Assembly: GCA_003339415.1 (NCBI GenBank)
Contig: PDHQ01000064.1
Coordinates: 62,001 to 126,000, forward strand
Direction of reading: 5' to 3'
DNA from: Ophiocordyceps camponoti-saundersi (nom. inval.)
Taxonomy: Eukaryota; Ascomycota; Sordariomycetes; Hypocreales; Ophiocordycipitaceae
DNA length: 64,000 nucleotides
Shown: positions 46,564-58,282 of the stretch, piece by piece
How positions within the stretch are numbered: the stretch's first letter is position 1
Layout: each line of letters starts with the position of its first letter
Made by a program: the position numbers and the translations under genes
The notes under the pieces: generated by a model
What the model was told of the DNA's origin: nothing
Database searches by the model: none
What the model saw: only the letters and a program-made list of their open reading frames with translations

Positions 46564-48785
46564 ATGGCACCCGGCATCCTCCATGGCAGCAGCCCAACAC
46601 TGGTCGACGTCGAGCGCCAGCTGGCCCCCGTCGATGAGGCCAAGGAGATGGACGCCGTCGCCGACCTCACCATGTTGCGAAGCTTCCCCGAACCGCCCGT
46701 CGAGTGCCAAGTCTGCGTCGTCGGAGCTGGCCCCGCCGGCTTGATGCTAGCCGTTTGCCTTACCCGCTGCGGCATCCGCGTCGAGGTCATTGACGACCGG
46801 GCCGACCAGACGCCTGTCGGAAGGTAGACGCGAGCCTCGCCACCCGCCAGCCCCGACCGACGCTTACCAGCTCTCATCCAGGGCCGACGGCCTACAGCCC
46901 AAGACTATCGAGACCCTGAGACAGCTCCGCATGGCCGACATTCTTCTCCAGCGCGGCGTCCGCGTCTTCGACATCTCCTTTTGGCGCAGCACCGCCGACG
47001 AGCCGCTTCACCGACTCGGCCGCGAAGTCCACTATCCCCCAGTCATCGATGTCCTGGACCCCTATATTCTCCTCGTTCATCAAGGCATCGTCGAGAGTCT
47101 TTTCATCGACGATATGCGAAAGCGAGGCCGCGAAGTCCGTCGAAATACCGCCTTTGAGTCTTACGATCACGTCGCCGGCAAGTCTAGCCACATTCAGGTC
47201 AACTGCCGCACCAATGTCAACCATGACAAGAGAACCATCTTGGCCCAGTATCTGGTCGGCTGTGAGTAATTCGGCCGCTCCCGAGCTTCTTATGTATCAC
47301 CGGGCTGACCCGGGCCTCTTTTTTTTAACCTCTCTCCTTTTCCACAGGCGACGGGGCTCACTCCAAGGTGCGCAAGAGCATACCGGACGTCGAGGCCGTC
47401 GGCATGTCCCAGGCAGCCATATGGGGCGTGCTGGATGGCGAACTCATCACAAATTTCCCCGATATCTGGTCCAAGACACTCGTCTATTCCGAGGAACATG
47501 GATCTATCCTCATTATTCCACGCGAGCGCAATATGACACGCTTCTACATCGAGCTCAAGGCATGCGCCACCACAGACCGGCGACATCTAGGCCAGTCCTT
47601 CGTCATGCAGCAGGCGAGAAAGATTATGGCCCCCTTTTCCGTCGACTGGCGGTATATCGAGTGGTTCGGTCGCTATCAAGTTGGCCAGCGCGTGGCGAGC
47701 CGCTTTTCCGACACAAAGACGCGCGTCTTCCTCTCCGGTGACGCCAGCCACACGCACTCGCCTAAGGCGGCGCAGGGCATGAACACGTCTATGCACGATT
47801 CGTGGAACCTCGCTTGGAAGCTGAACCTGGCGATTCGCGGCCTGGCTAAGCCGGAGCTGCTCGAGAGCTATGACGAGGAGCGACGCAAGATTGCTCTGGA
47901 CCTTGTCAACTTCGACTACGAACACGCCAACCAGATCGCCGGTGGTGACGCCGTGGCCTTGGCCAAGAACTTCAAAGCCAACGTTCGTTTCATATCGGGC
48001 ATCGGGGCCGAATATGACGGCAGTGCCATAAATCATGGGAACCCTGCCAACCCGCTGTCCCCGGTCGGAGGTGACGCTCGGCCGGGCTGCCTGCTGCCGC
48101 CTGCCAAGGTGACGCGCTACATCGATTCCAACCCGGTAGACGTGCAGCTGGACATACCGATGCTCGGCCAGTTCCGTGTCTTCCTCCTCATGTGGGACGT
48201 CCAGGAAGCGGCCCCCTTCCTGACCACGTTTTGCCGCGCCGTTGCGGGCGATGGCTCCCTGATGAGCCAGCTGTCGGCCGCTGCCAGCACGTCTTACGCG
48301 GCTCAGCCGCGCCTCGGTTCGCCCGAGGACGTCTACCTCCGACCGGAGAGATATACAGCCGTGAGCCACCTGTTTACCTTTGCACTCATCAGTAAGTCTC
48401 CTCGGCCGGTTTCCCCCCCCCTTTTTCTTCAAACAAGAAAAATTGCTTTCTCGGGCCTCGAAAGTGCTGACAGACCCGGGTGCTAGCGACAATGGCCAAG
48501 GCGGAAATGGAGATATCCGATCTCCCAGCCATGCTTCAGGACAGCCGCTGGACGCTCTACCTGGACGACATACCCGAAAAGGACACGCGCGGCCAGCTCT
48601 GTACCGAGAAGTGGCTCGGCAGCCTCGAGCCGGGAGAGGTGGCCATCGTCAACGTCCGGCCGGACGGTTACGTCGGCTCCCTCGCACGTTGGGACTCGAG
48701 CGTCGACGACGCCGGCGAGCGGGCAGCACGTTGGCTCGACGAATATTACGGCGGCTTCATGCGCCTTCCGGAAACCGAGACGTGA
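46564..48785 (+). CDS. Phenol 2-monooxygenase-type flavoprotein hydroxylase
   Basis: Four exons, 46564-46823, 46882-47261, 47348-48391 and 48487-48785, 660 aa. Donors GTAGAC, GTGAGT, GTAAGT; acceptors CCAG, ACAG, CTAG. The FAD-binding GAGPAG lies at 54-59, [13 protein letters not shown] matches the substrate/FAD loop, [10 protein letters not shown] is the DG motif, and [29 protein letters not shown] is the GD motif contacting FAD ribityl. A C-terminal thioredoxin-fold domain (about 480-660) ends [13 protein letters not shown]. The family uses NADPH and O2 to ortho-hydroxylate phenols to catechols. No catechol dioxygenase is next to it, so a general detoxification role or an unknown phenolic substrate is equally possible. 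The last junction has a closer competing AG (48469) that gives the wrong frame. Confidence 0.94.
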
Positions 48786-49353
48786 CGCTTCATAGCTATA
48801 CATATATCTTCTATTCATTTTCCAAACCAAAAAAAAACCACCCTCTCTGTTCTTTCATTTTCTCCGGCAACGGAGACGTGGAAGAAGGAACAAGCTACTA
48901 CTCGTCTAGCTGTATCCTAATCTGGTCATCACCCCTTTTTTTCTATCACCAATGCGTTCGTGGATTTTACTCGTTTGTTTTTTTTTTGTTGTTGTTTCCC
49001 TCCCCTTTATTCACTCCTACCTTCTCCGGAGGTTTTACATCGATCATCTTGGATCCGTCTTCCCTTTCTACGGGCAAAGAGGCTTGTGATGTTTTTTGCG
49101 CACTCTTGCTTTCCACCTCTCTCTGCTCTGTCTGGATCGCGAGGAAGGGGTGGAGGAGGGCGTCCGGTGGAGTTGGGGCGTATGTATGCCACGATGAGGA
49201 GTGAGGGGAGAGAAGGGGGGGGGGGGGGGGGGGGGGGGGATGTTGAAAGGATGGAAAAGAATCACTTACTTACATTTACATCCGTACAGAGAGAAGAGAG
49301 CACATCGGTCGTGAGGCCAGAGGAGCGAAATGAGAGTATTGAAACGAGGCATG

Positions 49354-49391
<38 letters not shown>

Positions 49392-49627
49392 ACGTGTGTA
49401 TGTACAAGGTAGTTGAACGGGTCTGGTCTCGACAGTGTCAATCTTTGACGTCGAGGCAAGATTCTTCGCGCTTTTCCACAGCAAATCAACATCGAAACGG
49501 GGCACTGAAATGGATGCATATAGATCCATTCCACATCCTCCTCTTAAGAAGTAGGCGATGAAGAACAAAAGCAAGAAGCTCCAATCTCCTCACCCAACCA
49601 TCACCGCCGTCATCACCGACGTCAATC
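48786..49627. other. Intergenic between convergent phenol hydroxylase and MMSDH
   Basis: Trailer sequences only; includes a G25 run (49215-49239) and a (GA)n tract (49356-49389). Confidence 0.7.
49215..49239. repeat. G25 homopolymer
   Basis: Uninterrupted run of 25 G between two convergent genes. Confidence 0.9.
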
Positions 49628-51383
49628 TCATTGCAGCGTCGGCATGTGAACAGCAGCCCTTGTACCGACGGCATCGGCGCTCTGCCAGAGGGAGGTGACG
49701 GTCTTGAGCTGAGTGTAAAAGCTGATGCCGGGCTTTCCGTAAAAGGTACTGGCGCCTCCGCCGGCGACGCTCCTCTTGTTGCCGGTGAAGGAGAACATGG
49801 GCAGCGGTACGGGGATGGGTACGTTGACGCCGACCTGGCCTGCCTGGATGTTCCTGCGGAACGACTCGGCCGAGGCGCCGGAGCGGGTGAAGATGGCGAC
49901 GCCGTTGCCGTACTCGTTCTCGTTGATGAGCTCGACCGCGTCATCGAGCGTCTCGACGTTGAGGCAGACGAGGACGGGGCCGAAGATCTCCTCCTTGTAG
50001 CAGCGCATAGAAGGCTTGACGTCCGAGATGATGGTCGGGCCGACGAAGTTGCCGTCCGGATACTTGGGAGGCCTGCAGCCGCGGCCGTCGAGGAGGACGG
50101 TGGCGCCCTCGGAGCGGGCGCTTTCGATGACGGACTCGATCCGCTCCTTGCTCTGGGGCGAGATGACGGGGCCGAGGTCCGCCCCGGACTCGAAGCCGCC
50201 GTCGACCTTGAGCTTGCGGGCGCGGTCGGCCAGCTCGGGCAGCCAGTTCTTGGTCTCGCCCACCATGACGAGGGTGCTGAGGGCCATGCAACGCTGGCCG
50301 GCGGCGCCAAAGGCAGCGCCGACCACGCTGTTGATGAAGTGGTTCTTGTTGCAGTCCGGCAGCACGGCCGCGTGATTCTTAGCGCCCAGGTTCGCCTGAA
50401 CACGCTTCCCGTTGGCTGAGCCGCGGGAGTAGATGTACTCGCCGGCCTTGTTCCCGCCGACGAAGCTGATGGCCTTGATGGCGGGCTCGTCGAGGATGAA
50501 GTCGACGGTGCGGTGGGCGCCGTGGATGACGTTGACGACGCCCTTGGGGAAGCCGGCCTTTTCGACGAGCTCGGCGAGGATCATGGCAGCGCCGGGGTCC
50601 CGCTCCGAAGGCTTCAGGATGAGCGTGTTACCGGTGATGGTGGCGATGGGGATGCACCAGAGGGGTATCATGGCGGGGAAGTCTTTGTTCGCCGGCCGTT
50701 AGCCAAAGGAGAGAGAGGGGGAGAGAGAGAGAAATGTCAAGAGACTCACTAAAGGGGCAGATGGCGGCAACGACACCCAATGGCTCGCGATAGGTCCTCG
50801 TCTCCATATCCTTGGCCACCTCGAGCACCTCTCCCTTGAGCAGCTCAGGAGCAGCAACAGCAGCCTCAGCAACCTGCAAGCCGCGCAGGACATCGCCCTT
50901 GGCATCAGCCAACGTCTTCCCCTGCTCCTGGGTGATACTAGCAGCCAAGCGATCCCAATGATCGCGTATCAACTGAACGAAGCGAAACATGATCTGCTGC
51001 CGCGCCAGGACGGTGGTACCCCTCCAGCTCTCGAACGCCTTCTGGGCGCTGACGACGGCGGCCTTCATCTCATCGTGCGTCATCTGCGGCACGCGAGTGA
51101 CGAGCTTATTGGTGGCCGGATCGAGCAGGTCGATGAAGCTGTCGGCCTTGGAGTCGACGAAGGCATTGTCAATGAAGTAGGGAGTCTTGCCGACCGATCG
51201 AGGCGGCTCGTGCGTCGTGGGGAAGTCGGTCGCCGTGGAGGCCAGTCCGGTCGACGTCGGCCGCAGGTGCTGGGCCGTGGCGTGGATCCTTCGTGCGGCG
51301 GACGATGACGGCATCCTGGCGGCGAATCGGGCGGAGGAGCGACGGGCGCTGATGGAGAGGCTTTGCGTCGCGAGCCGGCGCAT
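49628..51383 (-). CDS. Methylmalonate-semialdehyde dehydrogenase (acylating), mitochondrial
   Basis: Two exons, 51383-50750 and 50682-49628, 562 aa (donor GTGAGT, acceptor AAAG; join [13 protein letters not shown]). The first about 45 residues are Arg/Ser/Ala-rich ([20 protein letters not shown]), a mitochondrial presequence. It is an ALDH6 member: [14 protein letters not shown] start, [46 protein letters not shown] and [14 protein letters not shown] with catalytic Cys. The C-terminal block is [21 protein letters not shown]. It converts methylmalonate (or malonate) semialdehyde plus CoA and NAD+ to propionyl- (acetyl-) CoA, the distal step of valine and pyrimidine/beta-alanine catabolism. Its presence in the same window as the pseudouridine enzyme is probably coincidental, although both serve pyrimidine breakdown. 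Confidence 0.96.
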
Positions 51384-52304
51384 GACGGGGGGAGAGAGTA
51401 GGAAAGAAGGAAAGGAGGAGGAGGAGGAGAAGCGTCGAGGAGTAGTTAGTAGGGAAGGGGGAGGAGGGGGGGGAAAGAGGAGGGTCGTGAGAAGAGGAGA
51501 CGAAGAGACGAGGAGGCGGGCATCCCACCGCCTACTTCTACCTGGTAGTCGTAGTAGTAGAGACCAGTTGGGTTTATGGGTACACATGGAGGTAGCTTGC
51601 GCCCCTCGTGTCCGGCTATTTGCTACCCATATGAAGCACTATGAGTGACAGTTTCGAGTACCTGTTTCGCTATCATCTGGAGTAGGCACCTTTGGACATT
51701 ATATGGAGAGAGAGAGGGGGAGATGGAGAGAGAGAGAGAGGCACGATAGAGGAAGTCCATCATCATCCTCTTCCTGTAATGTTTTTACTACCTCGGTTCC
51801 TACCTGATACCTACTATGAGGCTATCATTGACATGCATCTCTCTCATCTCTTGCCCAACCAAGTAAGAGCTCACGAATGCGAGGAACAGCATCAGGATTC
51901 ATGAACCCAATTTCTAATAGCAAGCATCGTATCGTGCCAACGCCTAGGTACCTGCTACTACCATGTAGATGCTACCTCGTACATAGGTAGTTGTCGGCAG
52001 AAGGCGGCTACAGGCGGAAACACTCCCCCTTTCAAAGACCATCCATCCATCCATCCATCCATCCCATTGTCTCGTCTCGTCTACGTAACATACACCAAAC
52101 CCCCCATCACCCCTGCATGAGCCATTTCTCATACCTACCGACCTACATAGGTAGGTAGCCGTTATAAGCCCTCCTCCACACGCTCTCTCAAAGCAGCAAG
52201 CAAAATGACTGTCCCCGGAATTATGCATCCCCCGTCACCCTGATTTTTCATCCCATGCTCGCTTCATCAAAAAGCACCCGCCGCCCCTCGTCAAACTGAA
52301 TTCC
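51384..52304. other. Intergenic: MMSDH promoter and calnexin trailer
   Basis: No gene seen. GA-rich tracts (51400-51500, 51700-51745), CATC repeats (52040-52066) and TACC/GTAGG repeats (51935-51990, 52130-52155). Confidence 0.65.
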
Positions 52305-54189
52305 CTACGATTGACTACGCGTCGTGCGTTTCGTCACCTCCGCCTTGGCCTTCTCGGCACCCGTGGCCGTGGCCTCGACCGCCGCGTCCTTGACCTCCTT
52401 GGCCTTGTCCTTGGCCTCCGCAGCCGCCTTCTGGACGGCCGGGGATGAGGCGCCCTTGCTGACCAGGCTGACCACCAGCAATATCATCGTCAATGCCACG
52501 GCGGCGATGCTTCCCGCCACCTCCGGCACAAACTTGATGGCCTCGACCGGGTCCGTCCGGGCAATCGTCATGAAGAGGTCCACTTTCTCCTTGACGTACA
52601 CGACAGGGTCGTCCAGGAACTTGAGGTCAGAAGGTGACTTGGGCTTGTCCTCATCCTTGGGCTTGTCTGCGTCGGCCAGCTTCGTCTCGACGGGATGCTT
52701 GATGGCCCACGTCTCGGCCGCGAGCTTGTCAGCGTCCTCGATCGAGTGGCCAATGTAGATGTTGTTGAAGAGAATGTCGTTCTGCATCGTCCAAATCTCA
52801 AAGCCAATCTACCGTTTTCCGTTAGCAAGCGACATCCGCTTGTGCCATACTGCAAATGACGACGACTCACAGCGCCCATGGGCTCGAGGTTGGCCGGCGT
52901 CTTGTCCTCGAAGAAGTCGGGGTTCTTGATCTTGCGAGGAGACCAAGGACCCTTGTACTCGGGGTTGTCGACGTAGGGGGCGGTCCACTTGCCCTTGTGG
53001 GCCGGGTTCTTCTTCATCGGCTTGGTCCAGGGGCCGCAGCCGGAGACGTCGGAGCATTTGGGGTTGGGCACGCTAGGAGCTTCCCAATCGCCGTCCTCGT
53101 CGTCGTTCCAGTCCTCGGGCTTCTGTGCCTCGGGATCGGGGACGGTGACGGGCTCCTTCTCGAGCCAGTCCTCGGGCATGGTGGCATCCTCGTCGACGAT
53201 CTCATAGGGGGCATCCTCGTCCCAGTCCTCGGGCTTCTTGGCGTCGGGGTCGGGGATACGCGCCTTGTCGACCCAGTCATCGGGCTTGGTATCCTTGGGA
53301 TCATCAATCTCGGCGGGCGGGTTGATTTCGGGGAGGAAGTCTTCGAAGAGAGAGCCGGACTTGACCTCTTCGCGGTTCTGTCTGATGGCGTACGAGTTGT
53401 TGGGGTGGACGATGAGCGTGTAGAGTTCGGTCGTCTTGACAATCTTGGCGGTGGGAGGGCTGGACAGATGCTTCTCCTCGTACTCGCCCGTCTTGGGATT
53501 CTTGTGATTGATGATGAAGTGGACCTTGTTCGTGTGGCCGCACTTGTCAGGACCAAACATGATGACATAGGGCGTCGTGTTGCTGAATTCGTCTTGGTGA
53601 AGAGCCTTGTTATCGCGCAACAGCTTCATGTAGGCGCCGCCACACTCGAGACCATCTGGAGGCTTGATGAGAAGAGCGTTTCCCGACGCGAGCGACGCGA
53701 CTCACTCTGCAGCTTAACCTCGTACTGAACGACGAGCGTCTTGCCCTTGTTGTCGATCTTGGAGGGGAACTTGGCCGAAATGGCGTGGTGGGCGGCCTGG
53801 TTCTTGACGACGAGGCCTTCGTCGCCGTCCATTCCCTTGTACGTGTGAGGCTCCTCGACGGCCCACTCGCCGACGTAGGCCCAGTCCTCGCCGTCTTTGG
53901 CCGCGTCCTTCATGTCCTTTTTGGCGTGCGAAGGCTTCCATCGCTTTTCCCATCCTTGGGTGAATTGCTCGAGGAAGGGAGCTTTGAGGGAGGTGGGCTA
54001 ACAGGAGACGTCGCGGTGAGCGAACTATGAGAGACCCAAAAAAAAAAAAATAAGATGACATTCGAGGAGACTCACGGTGAACTTGGGCAGCTCCTCAGTG
54101 GAGGTGAGCGGCTTCTGAGCCTCGTCGGCGTGGACGATGCCAGCCAAGAGGGCAGCCGAGGCGGCAGCCGCAAGGGCGTTGAGCTTCAT
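52305..54189 (-). CDS. Calnexin, ER membrane lectin chaperone
   Basis: Four exons, 54189-54076, 53997-53706, 53655-52871 and 52808-52305, 564 aa (donors GTGAGT three times; acceptors TTAG, CCAG, GTAG). A signal peptide ([21 protein letters not shown]) precedes the lectin domain, with [17 protein letters not shown] and a Cys pair (ECGG, DKCGH). The P-domain has four motif-1 repeats ([17 protein letters not shown]) and motif-2 repeats (GPWTKP..., GKWTAP..., GPWSPRK). After that come [17 protein letters not shown] and a transmembrane helix [19 protein letters not shown] (about 490-510). A Lys/Ala/Glu-rich cytosolic tail ends KRTTRSQS. Calnexin retains monoglucosylated glycoproteins for folding. 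The upstream region holds a large CT/GT microsatellite (54513-54607). Confidence 0.97.
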
Positions 54190-54563
54190 GACGGACGACC
54201 TGGTTAGAAGGGCAGAGGTTGAGGAAGGGAACCGGGTCGAGGGCAGAGGAAGAGAGCGCTCGAGGAGAAGAGTCTGGCTCTGAGCAGGAGAGTTGGCTTT
54301 AAAGGTGGAGGGAGGAGGCTGATGGGCCCCTTGAGGACACGTAGTACTGTAGTACCTCGAGTGGAGCCGGCAGCCTACCCGGGACTGCAAGCTTCCCGCT
54401 GTCGGCGTCAGTGGGCTACGTGTTAACTTTTGCGGCAGGCGGTTGCTGCTGCTGCTGCTGCGCCACATGCCGTAGCAAGCACTGACTCGCTGAGCAGCAC
54501 ATTGGACGACACCTGTCTCTCTGTCTCTCTGTCTCTCTGTCTCTCTGTCTCTCTGTCTCTCTG

Positions 54564-54610
<47 letters not shown>

Positions 54611-55252
54611 GGACCCGTTGGCCCCCTGACTCTGACCCTCCCCTCTGTCGATACCTGTCTAGGTACCTACATACCTGTAGCGACCAGGTGGCCCACCAGC
54701 CACCACGAGGCTCTACCAAGACTCCCCCTAACGGTAGACACAAGCCACCTTTGCTTTTCCCCCCCCTTTCTCCTCCCAACGACAATCAACACTGAGTTAG
54801 TACTTAACGACCAACTACCATCACATCGCACAGGCCGTGACACGGAAACCCATGGAATCGCCAAGAAGGGGAGGGAAATTGAGGCACGTGCCAACCCTTG
54901 CGGGATGGAGAAATCTTGCCTATTGAACGCATAGACTCTTTCAATTTGAGCATTTATTAGTTGCCCATCATCCCCCTGTTTCAAGGACAGAGACGTCCAA
55001 GTGTTGAGCAAAGGCCGGCCAGCCTCACGACATGAAGCCGACGTGACAGCATGAATCCATGTAACTACGCCCCTTGGCAGACTTGGGGGTTCAAAGACTC
55101 ATGCCACCATGAAATTGCCAACTCATCCTTTCTCATATCACTTCAGTCTTCAGTCATACAGACATACCTATGTATGTACATACATACATACATACATACA
55201 TGCACTTGCAACAGGCACCTCTTCTTCCCTTGACCAGATCCAAAAAAATCGC
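54190..55252. other. Intergenic: calnexin promoter and trailer of M43-like gene
   Basis: No gene seen. Contains the CTGTCTCT repeat (54513-54607) and a CATA run (55168-55202). Confidence 0.65.
54513..54607. repeat. (CTGTCTCT)n then (CT)n microsatellite
   Basis: About seven copies of the 8-mer CTGTCTCT passing into pure CT, 325 bp upstream of the calnexin start codon. Confidence 0.95.
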
Positions 55253-56467
55253 TCACTGCGGCCGCAAGCGAGTATCTTTGCATGCCTTTGCGCTCTCATA
55301 CGCGTCGGCTTTATACTTGTAAGTCCCCATGTTGCAGTACCAGTCGCTGCCGCACCGCTTCTCGTCCGTCACCCGAACGACGCCGTTGCGGTCGGGCGAG
55401 CACAGCGTCTTGACAGCCAATAACCTGCTAGGCTCGACGGCGTAATAGGGCAGGAATCCTCCCACGTCAATCGGTGTCAGCTGCGGTAACCCCAGCCAGG
55501 TCCGCGGTCTGCCTGAGGCGCGGTAGCTGTCCCAGTGCTTGCGCATGCTGATGGCTTGTCCCGTCGTGAACTCGCGTTTGCAGGTCCTTGTGGCCGTGTC
55601 AGTCTCGACAAGGAAAGGAAAGAAGGGTTTAAAGTGACTTACTCGCTGTTAAAGCCCATAAAGTTATGGATCGGATCCTCGCCGGGCTGGTCCGGGCAAG
55701 TATCAACCCCGACCGGGCAGCCGGCAGTCGGCAGAGAGACGGGGATATCACCGGCCATGGCCTGTGACTGAGAGCAGCCTCCGAGGGTCGAGTGCGATAG
55801 ACCGAACCAGTGTCCCAGCAAGTGAACCAGCCCCTTACCCTGGAACTCTTTAGGATCCGTATGCCCCGGCGCGTCAGGGATCGCCCCGGCCGAGATGACG
55901 CAGCCATCGATGATGAAATCCGAGGTGGGAGGGAAAGTGCATTTTCCGTATTTCTTGTTCAACGTGTTTACACTCTCGACGATGTGAAGGTTGAGGGTCG
56001 AGGCGTTGCCGCCGTAGTTGTCCAGCTGTAAGTTGATGAGGTCGTCACCCTTGGCCCATACATCGTCGACGATCCAATGGACTTCGTGAATCGCAAACGA
56101 GGTGTTTGTTGTTTCGAAGCTGTGGTTGACGATGTCGATCTGGTCCCTCAATACAGCGATCTGGGAAGCATCCGAGTTGAGGTTAATGATCCCATGAAGC
56201 GTTACTAGGAAAACAACCCACGTCGAGCCGCTCTTCTGAATGAGAGCTGGTGTAGATGTGCACGTAGACGGGCACGACGAGGTGATCTAGAGGGCGAGTC
56301 GATCCATCTCTCGCATACAGAAGGTTGAATTCCTCGGGGACTGGGCCGTAGCCGCATAAGGCTTCTTGCTCGGCTTCTGATATAAGTCGGCCGAAGCTGT
56401 ACTCAGGGTTGGCAAGAACTGAAAAGATGCCTCCAACGAGGCTGGCGAAAAGGATCGATAATGGCAT
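55253..56467 (-). CDS. Secreted M43-like protein with degenerate zinc-protease motif (putative pseudoprotease)
   Basis: Three exons, 56467-56222, 56160-55643 and 55586-55253, 365 aa (donors GTGGGT, GTAAGT; acceptors CCCAG, CAAG). The signal peptide is MPLSILFASLVGGIFSVLA. The catalytic-domain framework is conserved (STLNLHIVESVN, GCVISAGAIPDAPG, LVHLLGHWFGLSH, PGEDPIHNFMGFNSE, TCKREFTTGQAISMRKHWD). However, the HExxH Glu is Leu196 and the Met-turn Asp is Gly. The three zinc His (195, 199, 205) remain, so zinc binding may survive without catalysis. The open reading frame, introns and signal peptide are intact, which argues against a simple pseudogene. A Cys-containing C-terminal extension (LCSPDRN..., KRCGSDWYCNMG) is longer than in the active copy. 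The intact relative in this window is at 25472-26843. Confidence 0.87.
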
Positions 56468-58040
56468 GGCAATTGTGAGGGGAGGGATAAAGGTGATGCG
56501 GGCCTCAAATTAGGCCTTGGATTACTTTGATCCTCGCGAGCGTCATCAGATGACGTGGAGAGAAGGGCATCTTATGTATACATACATTACATGCTGTTTC
56601 CCAGAAGCTACCATGTCTCTCTCTTCACCACATGCCAAGGGAGGAAGACGAGTCTTGTTTGTAACGTTGAGTCAAGAAGAAGAGTCTGATGCGACGTGAA
56701 CCACCACTGCCTGCCTCCCACGCCCCTTGCTTACGGCTTAAAGCCGACAGGTTATCATGAGCCTTCTAGTTTGACAGAAGACGAGCGGATAGAAGGATAC
56801 AAGGTCAGGCGAGAATCAAGCAGAAATGGCCTTTCTTCATTCGTTGCTTCTATCCAACATCAATTCTGAACCTGTCCGCAGTATGTATGTAATCATCACG
56901 AAGCCCTCTTCGTACATACATACAAATACACCCTTTTCCTTCTCACCACCAGCGTCTGATCGAGAGCGATGACAAGGACAAGCTCGTCGCTGCATAGAAT
57001 CGGTCGATCTCGTATCGACAGTCCCCTTTTTAACCCCCCCCTCTTTCTCTCTTTTCGACTGGTAGCCAAGCAGGATAAGAAAAAAAGTTTCAGCAGCACG
57101 AGGGACGACGGGACGTGGTAAAAGGAGCCCGATCTAAACACATTCTCAAGATGAACTGATGTTGATCTAAGAGAAAAGACAAAGACGAAACGACTCTTCG
57201 GAAGCGTGGCATCCGGCTTCTCTTTGTTTTTTTACCTTTGTCCGTATCGGTTTAACCCTTCCTTGTTGATGGGAATAACTTTGACTGGACAATGACCATC
57301 CGTGACCGCTTTCTGAGATTCTTCGCGTATCACATCATGAGAGGGACCGAGGGGTTTCGCAGGTAGCCAGAAGAGGATGAGTTGAAGGGTGTAAGAGCGC
57401 ATAGTATTTCTCCTGACTTGGGGTTTAGGGTTCAACTCGGTGGCATTCCCAGGCTCTTAATAACGAATGAACGAGGCTATTTACTGTTACTGCTTACCCT
57501 GCGAAAAATCTACCTTGACGAGATTCAAGTCCTCTCTACTCTCCGGCTCGTCCGGCATCATCCTCGTCGCCAAGCAAGTCTCGGACCATCTACACAGCCA
57601 AAACGGCAACTCCGACAGCCATCAAGGTCGAGAGGACTCACGAGAGTTTTACAAAGAGAAACGTCAACTATGACATCCTTTGCAGTCTCTTTTTCGCTGT
57701 GTACCGCGATGGAAAAAGGCAAGCAATCCAGAAACAAACCCTGATCAACAACATGCCACGACTTTAACGCTTCAGCTTCAGCTTCTCTCTTGTTTTCTCC
57801 TTGTTCACCATGTCGAGAATCAAGGACGAAAAGGAGGGAGAGGAGGGGGGGGGGGAGGGATGGTAAAGCGAATTAGTTGGTCATTCAGTTTTTTTCCCAT
57901 CCCATCCTTTCTCGACCTCAATTCGCCGACATCATCATAGCCATCCTCTTCCCGATAATTCACAACCGATTCAAAAGCCTCGTAACAAAAGAAGAAGAAA
58001 AAAACACACACAAGACTCACAAATCCTCGCTACGTCATTG
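56468..58040. other. Intergenic region, no gene supported
   Basis: 1.6 kb with several short open frames of ordinary composition but no domain (for example plus strand 57382-57744). A telomere-like GGGTTTAGGGTTCAA lies at 57421. Trailer of the gene at 58041 and promoter of the M43-like gene. Confidence 0.55.
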
Positions 58041-58251
58041 TTCACATATCGCTGTGCAGTCAGACAGAAGCAAAGCACAAGGGAAAAAAAAAGGGGGATA
58101 TAAAATAAAACCCACAGCAAGCAAAGAGTCAAGTCTCCATGAATCCGAGCCCTTAACGTGATTTCAATGTCGAGGTTGAGATCAAGTCGCAGCTTCAGGG
58201 GGTTTTTCCCGTCGTCTTTCTTGGACGCTTGCTGGTCTTGTTGCTGGGCCA

Positions 58252-58282
<31 letters not shown>

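Noticed and set aside
48470..48486. Upstream AG (48468-48469) as acceptor for the last phenol hydroxylase exon
   Set aside because: It shifts the frame away from the conserved thioredoxin-like C-terminus; the CTAG at 48486 keeps it.
49486..50419. Long frames in other phases over MMSDH (305 and 262 aa)
   Set aside because: Shadow frames of the GC-rich dehydrogenase exon.
43228..51383. A catabolic or secondary-metabolite cluster (SDR, phenol hydroxylase, MMSDH)
   Set aside because: No backbone enzyme, transporter, regulator or ring-cleavage gene; MMSDH is a housekeeping mitochondrial enzyme.
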